Below are positions 61,347 through 64,000 of a stretch of 64,000 nt of DNA, piece after piece. A model generated the notes under the pieces. It saw only the letters and a program-made list of their open reading frames with translations, was not told the DNA's origin and did not search any database. Positions within the stretch are counted from its first letter, which is position 1, and the number at the start of each line of letters is the position of its first letter. The position numbers were made by a program, and so were the translations under genes. Source of the stretch: Pseudobacillus lumedeiriae (GTDB lineage Bacteria > Bacillota > Bacilli > Bacillales > Domibacillaceae); assembly GCF_044891285.1 (NCBI RefSeq), contig NZ_JAUIYO010000004.1, forward strand, positions 155,178 through 219,177, written 5' to 3'.

Positions 61347-62051
61347 TCAAGGTAAATCAATTAACATGAAACGTGATTCTGACTCTGCTGCTACATGCAG
61401 TGTAGTTGTTTCTGTTATACGAGCTGAGTCGCGTTTATTTAAAGTGGTTTTACTATTTATCCTTACATCTCCCTCAATTACAAATAAAAAGATTCTCCGG
61501 CCCTCTTTTTGCGTAAAAGTAACCTCTCGTCCTCGTTCTAGATCGGATAAATAGATCGTTAAATCCTGATTAATATGAGCTGAGTGATTGGAAGTTGGAT
61601 TTTTGCTTACAATAGGCAACAACGCATTCTTCATCTTTTCTATATCAAAACTTGTCTGCTCATATGATGGAGCTACACCGGGCTTTTCAGGTTCAAACCA
61701 CATTTGTAAAAGGTTTACGTTTTCCGTAGAGGAAGGATTGACCTCCGAATGAACAACTCCTGTCCCTGCTGACATCCGCTGGACCTCTCCAAAGGTTGTA
61801 ATGGCTGAGTGTCCTGTACTGTCTTCGTGTTTTAAATAACCTTCTAATACAACTGATACAATCTCCATTTCGTGATGTGGATGTGCTCCAAACCCTTTAA
61901 GCGGTTTTATAATATCGTCGTTTAGAACACGCATCGGACCAAAATTCATATTATTAGGATCATAATATTCTGCAAAGGAGAAACTGAAGTTACTTTTTAA
62001 CCAGCCGTGATCTGTTGTATAACGTGATCTTGCAGGATACATATTTATCAT
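61347..62051 (-). CDS. Pirin family protein (YhhW-like)
   Basis: 234-aa bicupin. GFGAHPHHEMEIVSVVLEG and GTGVVHSEVNPSS hold the three His and Glu that bind iron in pirins and quercetin dioxygenase-like YhhW. The C-terminal cupin is degenerate. ATG 62051 after AAGGTTGGG. It lies directly downstream of a MarR regulator gene; the two may be co-regulated. Probable role in handling quinone/phenolic stress, inferred from the neighbour. Confidence 0.9.
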   Translation of the reverse strand: MINMYPARSRYTTDHGWLKSNFSFSFAEYYDPNNMNFGPMRVLNDDIIKPLKGFGAHPHHEMEIVSVVLEGYLKHEDSTGHSAITTFGEVQRMSAGTGVVHSEVNPSSTENVNLLQMWFEPEKPGVAPSYEQTSFDIEKMKNALLPIVSKNPTSNHSAHINQDLTIYLSDLERGREVTFTQKEGRRIFLFVIEGDVRINSKTTLNKRDSARITETTTLHVAAESESRFMLIDLP

Positions 62052-62163
62052 TTAAATCCCAACCTTTTTTCAAATTAATATCGTCTATTTTCATATACAT
62101 ACACTAGACCTTTATTTACCGCTAGTTAATATATTATCAATTTGAGCAAACTATATAAAAAAA

Positions 62164-62607
62164 TTATAATTCTTGAGCATAAAACCCTAATTTTTTTAAT
62201 TGTTTAATCATTACTTCTTTTTCCTCAGATTCCAGACCACCAAATATCTCTTGAATAGCCTCCTTATGCTTAGGAAAAATACTGCCCATTAATTCATGGC
62301 CTTCTCGCGTGATTGATGCGTACGTGACACGGCGGTCTTTAGGACATGGTTTTCGCACTAAAAAGTTTTTCTTTTCTAACTTATCAACAACATAAGTAAT
62401 ACTGCTGCTTGCCAGTAATACTTTATCGCCAATTTTTTGTATTGGCTGGTCTCCTTTATTAAACAACAACTCAAGAACTGCGAACTCAGTAGGGTTCAGT
62501 CCATAGCTTTTTATATCCTCTTCAATCCTCTTTGTTATGGACTGTACTGCTCGGGACAATACAACAAATAGCTTTAAAGACAGGTCTTGTTCATTCATCA
62601 AATTCAT
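62164..62607 (-). CDS. MarR family regulator, MhqR-like
   Basis: 147 aa winged-helix repressor. NPTEFAVLELLFNKGDQPIQ, KIGDKVLLASSSITYVVDKL and RKPCPKDRRVTYASITREG are the helix-turn-helix and wing of the MarR fold; the Cys in the wing (KPCPKD) may sense electrophiles. ATG 62607, nine bases after AAAGGA. The perfect operator at 62631-62646 suggests autoregulation. In B. subtilis MhqR controls quinone-detoxifying genes, which fits the adjacent pirin. Confidence 0.9.
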   Translation of the reverse strand: MNLMNEQDLSLKLFVVLSRAVQSITKRIEEDIKSYGLNPTEFAVLELLFNKGDQPIQKIGDKVLLASSSITYVVDKLEKKNFLVRKPCPKDRRVTYASITREGHELMGSIFPKHKEAIQEIFGGLESEEKEVMIKQLKKLGFYAQEL

Positions 62608-62630
62608 AATTATCAATCCTTTTACAAATT

Positions 62631-62646
62631 ATCTCGATTTCGAGAT
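62631..62646. promoter_or_regulatory. MarR/MhqR-type operator
   Basis: Perfect palindrome ATCTCGATTTCGAGAT just upstream of the marR-like start, matching the known shape of MhqR sites (ATCTCGA..TCGAGAT). Confidence 0.8.
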
Positions 62647-62744
62647 TTATTATATAACCTTCCCATTAGCGAGTCAATAAATAACTATAACTTTTTAAAG
62701 TAGAGAATTGTCCTATCCTGATGGATTAAAGATATAAATAAACG

Positions 62745-62791
62745 AAAACCCCCCTACTTTTCTGCACTAAGAAGAAAAATAGGGGGTTTTC
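62745..62791 (-). terminator. Terminator of the tRNA operon
   Basis: AAAACCCCCCTA / TAGGGGGTTTT stem with T-run on the minus strand, right after tRNA-Asn. Confidence 0.88.
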
Positions 62792-62803
62792 CAAAATGTA
62801 TAA

Positions 62804-62875
62804 CTCCGCAGGCAAGATTCGAACTTGCGACCGATCGGTTAACAGCCGATTGCTCTACCACTGAGCTACTGCGGA
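62804..62875 (-). tRNA. tRNA-Asn (GTT)
   Basis: Cloverleaf with acceptor TCCGCAG / CTGCGGA; anticodon loop CTGTTAACC. Confidence 0.95.
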
Positions 62876-62881
62876 ATAGAG

Positions 62882-62955
<74 letters not shown>

Positions 62956-62970
62956 ATTTATATAAATAAA

Positions 62971-63044
62971 TGGAGCGGGTGATGGGAATCGAACCCACGA
63001 CATCAGCTTGGAAGGCTGAGGTTTTACCATTAAACTACACCCGC
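62971..63044 (-). tRNA. tRNA-Gly (TCC)
   Basis: Acceptor GCGGGTG / CACCCGC with encoded CCA; anticodon loop CTTCCAAG. Confidence 0.95.
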
Positions 63045-63055
63045 AAATAAGAAGG

Positions 63056-63128
63056 TGGCTCAGGACGGAATCGAACCGCCGACACATGGATTTTCAGTCC
63101 ATTGCTCTACCGACTGAGCTACTGAGCC
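63056..63128 (-). tRNA. tRNA-Phe (GAA)
   Basis: Acceptor GGCTCAG / CTGAGCC; anticodon loop CTGAAAAT. Confidence 0.95.
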
Positions 63129-63183
63129 ATAATAAAAATATTTCATACAGGTCTACCCTGCCAATGAAGGATATTAGAGCATA

Positions 63184-63208
63184 ATAAAAAGTAGGTATAA
63201 TCCTACTC
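63184..63208 (-). terminator. Possible internal terminator/processing hairpin after tRNA-Asp
   Basis: AGTAGG / CCTACT stem followed on the minus strand by TTTTTATTATG, inside the 90-base gap between tRNA-Asp and tRNA-Phe. Confidence 0.5.
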
Positions 63209-63218
63209 GAAAAAAGTA

Positions 63219-63295
63219 TGGCGGTCCGGACGGGACTCGAACCCGCGACCTCCTGCGTGACAGGCAGGCATTCTAACCAACTGAACTACCGGACC
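63219..63295 (-). tRNA. tRNA-Asp (GTC)
   Basis: Acceptor GGTCCGG / CCGGACC with CCA; anticodon loop CTGTCACG. Confidence 0.95.
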
Positions 63296-63317
63296 GTAAG
63301 AGAATGATAAGTATTTA

Positions 63318-63410
63318 TGGCGGAGGAAGAGGGATTCGAACCCCCGCGCGGTTTAACCCGCCTGTCGGTTTTCAAGACCGATCCCTTCAGCCAGACTTGG
63401 GTATTCCTCC
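63318..63410 (-). tRNA. tRNA-Ser (TGA)
   Basis: Class II tRNA with long variable arm; acceptor GGAGGAA / TTCCTCC, CCA encoded, anticodon loop CTTGAAAA. Confidence 0.95.
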
Positions 63411-63422
63411 AGATAAATATGA

Positions 63423-63495
63423 TGGAGCCTAGCGGGATCGAACCGCTGACCTCCTGCGTGCAAAGCAGGCGCTCTCCCAGCTGAGCTAAGGCCCC
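63423..63495 (-). tRNA. tRNA-Ala (TGC)
   Basis: Acceptor GGGGCCT / AGGCTCC (one G-U pair); anticodon loop TTTGCAC. Confidence 0.95.
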
Positions 63496-63519
63496 CTAAT
63501 ATAATTTTAAAATTCCCAC

Positions 63520-63596
63520 TGGTCGGGAAGACAGGATTCGAACCTGCGACCCCTTGGTCCCAAACCAAGTGCTCTACCAAGCTGAGCTACTTCCCG
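63520..63596 (-). tRNA. tRNA-Pro (TGG)
   Basis: Acceptor CGGGAAG / CTTCCCG with CCA; anticodon loop TTTGGGA. Confidence 0.95.
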
Positions 63597-63604
63597 CTCA
63601 TATA

Positions 63605-63681
63605 TGGCGCGCCCGAGAGGAGTCGAACCCCTAACCTTTTGATCCGTAGTCAAACGCTCTATCCAATTGAGCTACGGGCGC
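63605..63681 (-). tRNA. tRNA-Arg (ACG)
   Basis: Acceptor GCGCCCG / CGGGCGC with CCA; anticodon loop CTACGGA. Confidence 0.95.
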
Positions 63682-63692
63682 ATAAATTTAAA

Positions 63693-63781
63693 TGGTGCCG
63701 AGGACCGGAATCGAACCGGTACGGTAGTCACCTACCGCAGGATTTTAAGTCCTGTGCGTCTGCCAGTTCCGCCACCCCGGC
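63693..63781 (-). tRNA. tRNA-Leu (TAA)
   Basis: Class II tRNA; acceptor GCCGGGG / CCTCGGC with CCA; anticodon loop CTTAAAA. Confidence 0.95.
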
Positions 63782-63786
63782 AGATT

Positions 63787-63861
63787 TGGAGCGGAAGACG
63801 GGATTCGAACCCGCGACCCCCACCTTGGCAAGGTGGTGTTCTACCACTGAACTACTTCCGC
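63787..63861 (-). tRNA. tRNA-Gly (GCC)
   Basis: Acceptor GCGGAAG / CTTCCGC with CCA; anticodon loop TTGCCAA. Confidence 0.95.
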
Positions 63862-63870
63862 GTGTAAACT

Positions 63871-63955
63871 TGGTGCGGGTGAAGGGAGTCGAACCCCCAC
63901 GCCTCGCGGCGCCAGATCCTAAGTCTGGTGCGTCTGCCAATTCCGCCACACCCGC
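63871..63955 (-). tRNA. tRNA-Leu (TAG)
   Basis: Class II tRNA; acceptor GCGGGTG / CACCCGC with CCA; anticodon loop CTTAGGA. Confidence 0.95.
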
Positions 63956-63964
63956 ATATAAAAG

Positions 63965-64000
63965 TGGTGAGCCATGAAGGACTCGAACCTTCGACCCTCT
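63965..64000 (-). tRNA. tRNA-Lys, 3' part (cut by window edge)
   Basis: T-arm GAAGGTTCGAGTCCTTC and acceptor ATGGCTCACCA match tRNA-Lys of bacilli; the anticodon is outside the window, so the identity rests on the 3' half and on the conserved array order. Confidence 0.75.

Noticed and set aside
63353..63977. ORFs of 60-112 codons across the tRNA array
   Set aside because: They are read through tRNA genes; the cloverleaf structures explain the sequence.

Overview
The window is chromosomal DNA of a low-GC Gram-positive bacterium, almost certainly a member of the Bacillaceae. Supporting signs are strong AGGAGG-type ribosome sites, many Rho-independent terminators, a SAM (S-box) riboswitch, perfect CcpA cre sites, a PerR box at katA, a GNAT/YebC/LysM gene set typical of bacilli, and a tRNA array in the order Lys-Leu-Gly-Leu-Arg-Pro-Ala-Ser-Asp-Phe-Gly-Ile-Asn that resembles the large bacilli tRNA operons. 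I cannot name the species.

Layout. 1-9 kb: 5' end of a trpB (minus), purU (minus), then a divergent plus-strand kynB-kynA-NSS transporter unit for tryptophan uptake and conversion to kynurenine, gdhA, an AEC transporter, and a minus-strand amidohydrolase with an APC permease. 10-24.5 kb: SGNH hydrolase, PAS-GGDEF-EAL protein, D-amino acid transaminase, ZIP metal transporter, the ribose operon rbsK-A-C-B (no rbsD or rbsR), a CDF metal exporter, a divergent PurC paralogue and a lone SIR2-domain protein. 24.5-43.6 kb: an S-box-controlled sodium:solute symporter, a five-LysM protein, an EamA permease, pepT, a sigma-54-controlled Fe-alcohol dehydrogenase plus MHS transporter with a divergent sigma-54 activator, an XdhC/MobA-like/TauE unit, a PerR-controlled catalase, an FMN alpha-hydroxyacid oxidase, a GNAT enzyme and a DUF1801 protein.

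44.8-54.3 kb is the most unusual metabolic region: a second sigma-54 activator (with a non-Fis C-terminal domain), amidase, MFS transporter, cyclase-family hydrolase, two SDR dehydrogenases and an NCS1 permease, all on the minus strand. Three genes (NCS1 permease, cyclase, MFS) carry near-perfect -24/-12 promoters, two of them with a shared upstream element, and a decayed second cyclase gene lies between MFS and amidase. This looks like one inducible uptake-and-catabolism regulon for an unidentified (probably N-containing, amide or lactam-like) compound.

54.7-57.9 kb holds a Cys-rich 91-aa protein, a polysaccharide deacetylase flanked by two 154-bp direct repeats, each a complete mini-gene (cre-bearing promoter, 23-codon ORF, terminator), an LLM flavin oxidoreductase and a small protein. 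58.1-60.25 kb is a complete plasmid-type type II partition locus: ParR-like adaptor, ParM-like actin and an upstream centromere of palindromic repeats with about 41-bp phasing, sitting between ordinary chromosomal genes and close to a tRNA array. 60.3-64 kb: YebC/PmpR, pirin, an MhqR-like MarR regulator with a perfect operator palindrome, and thirteen tRNA genes on the minus strand, the last cut by the window edge.
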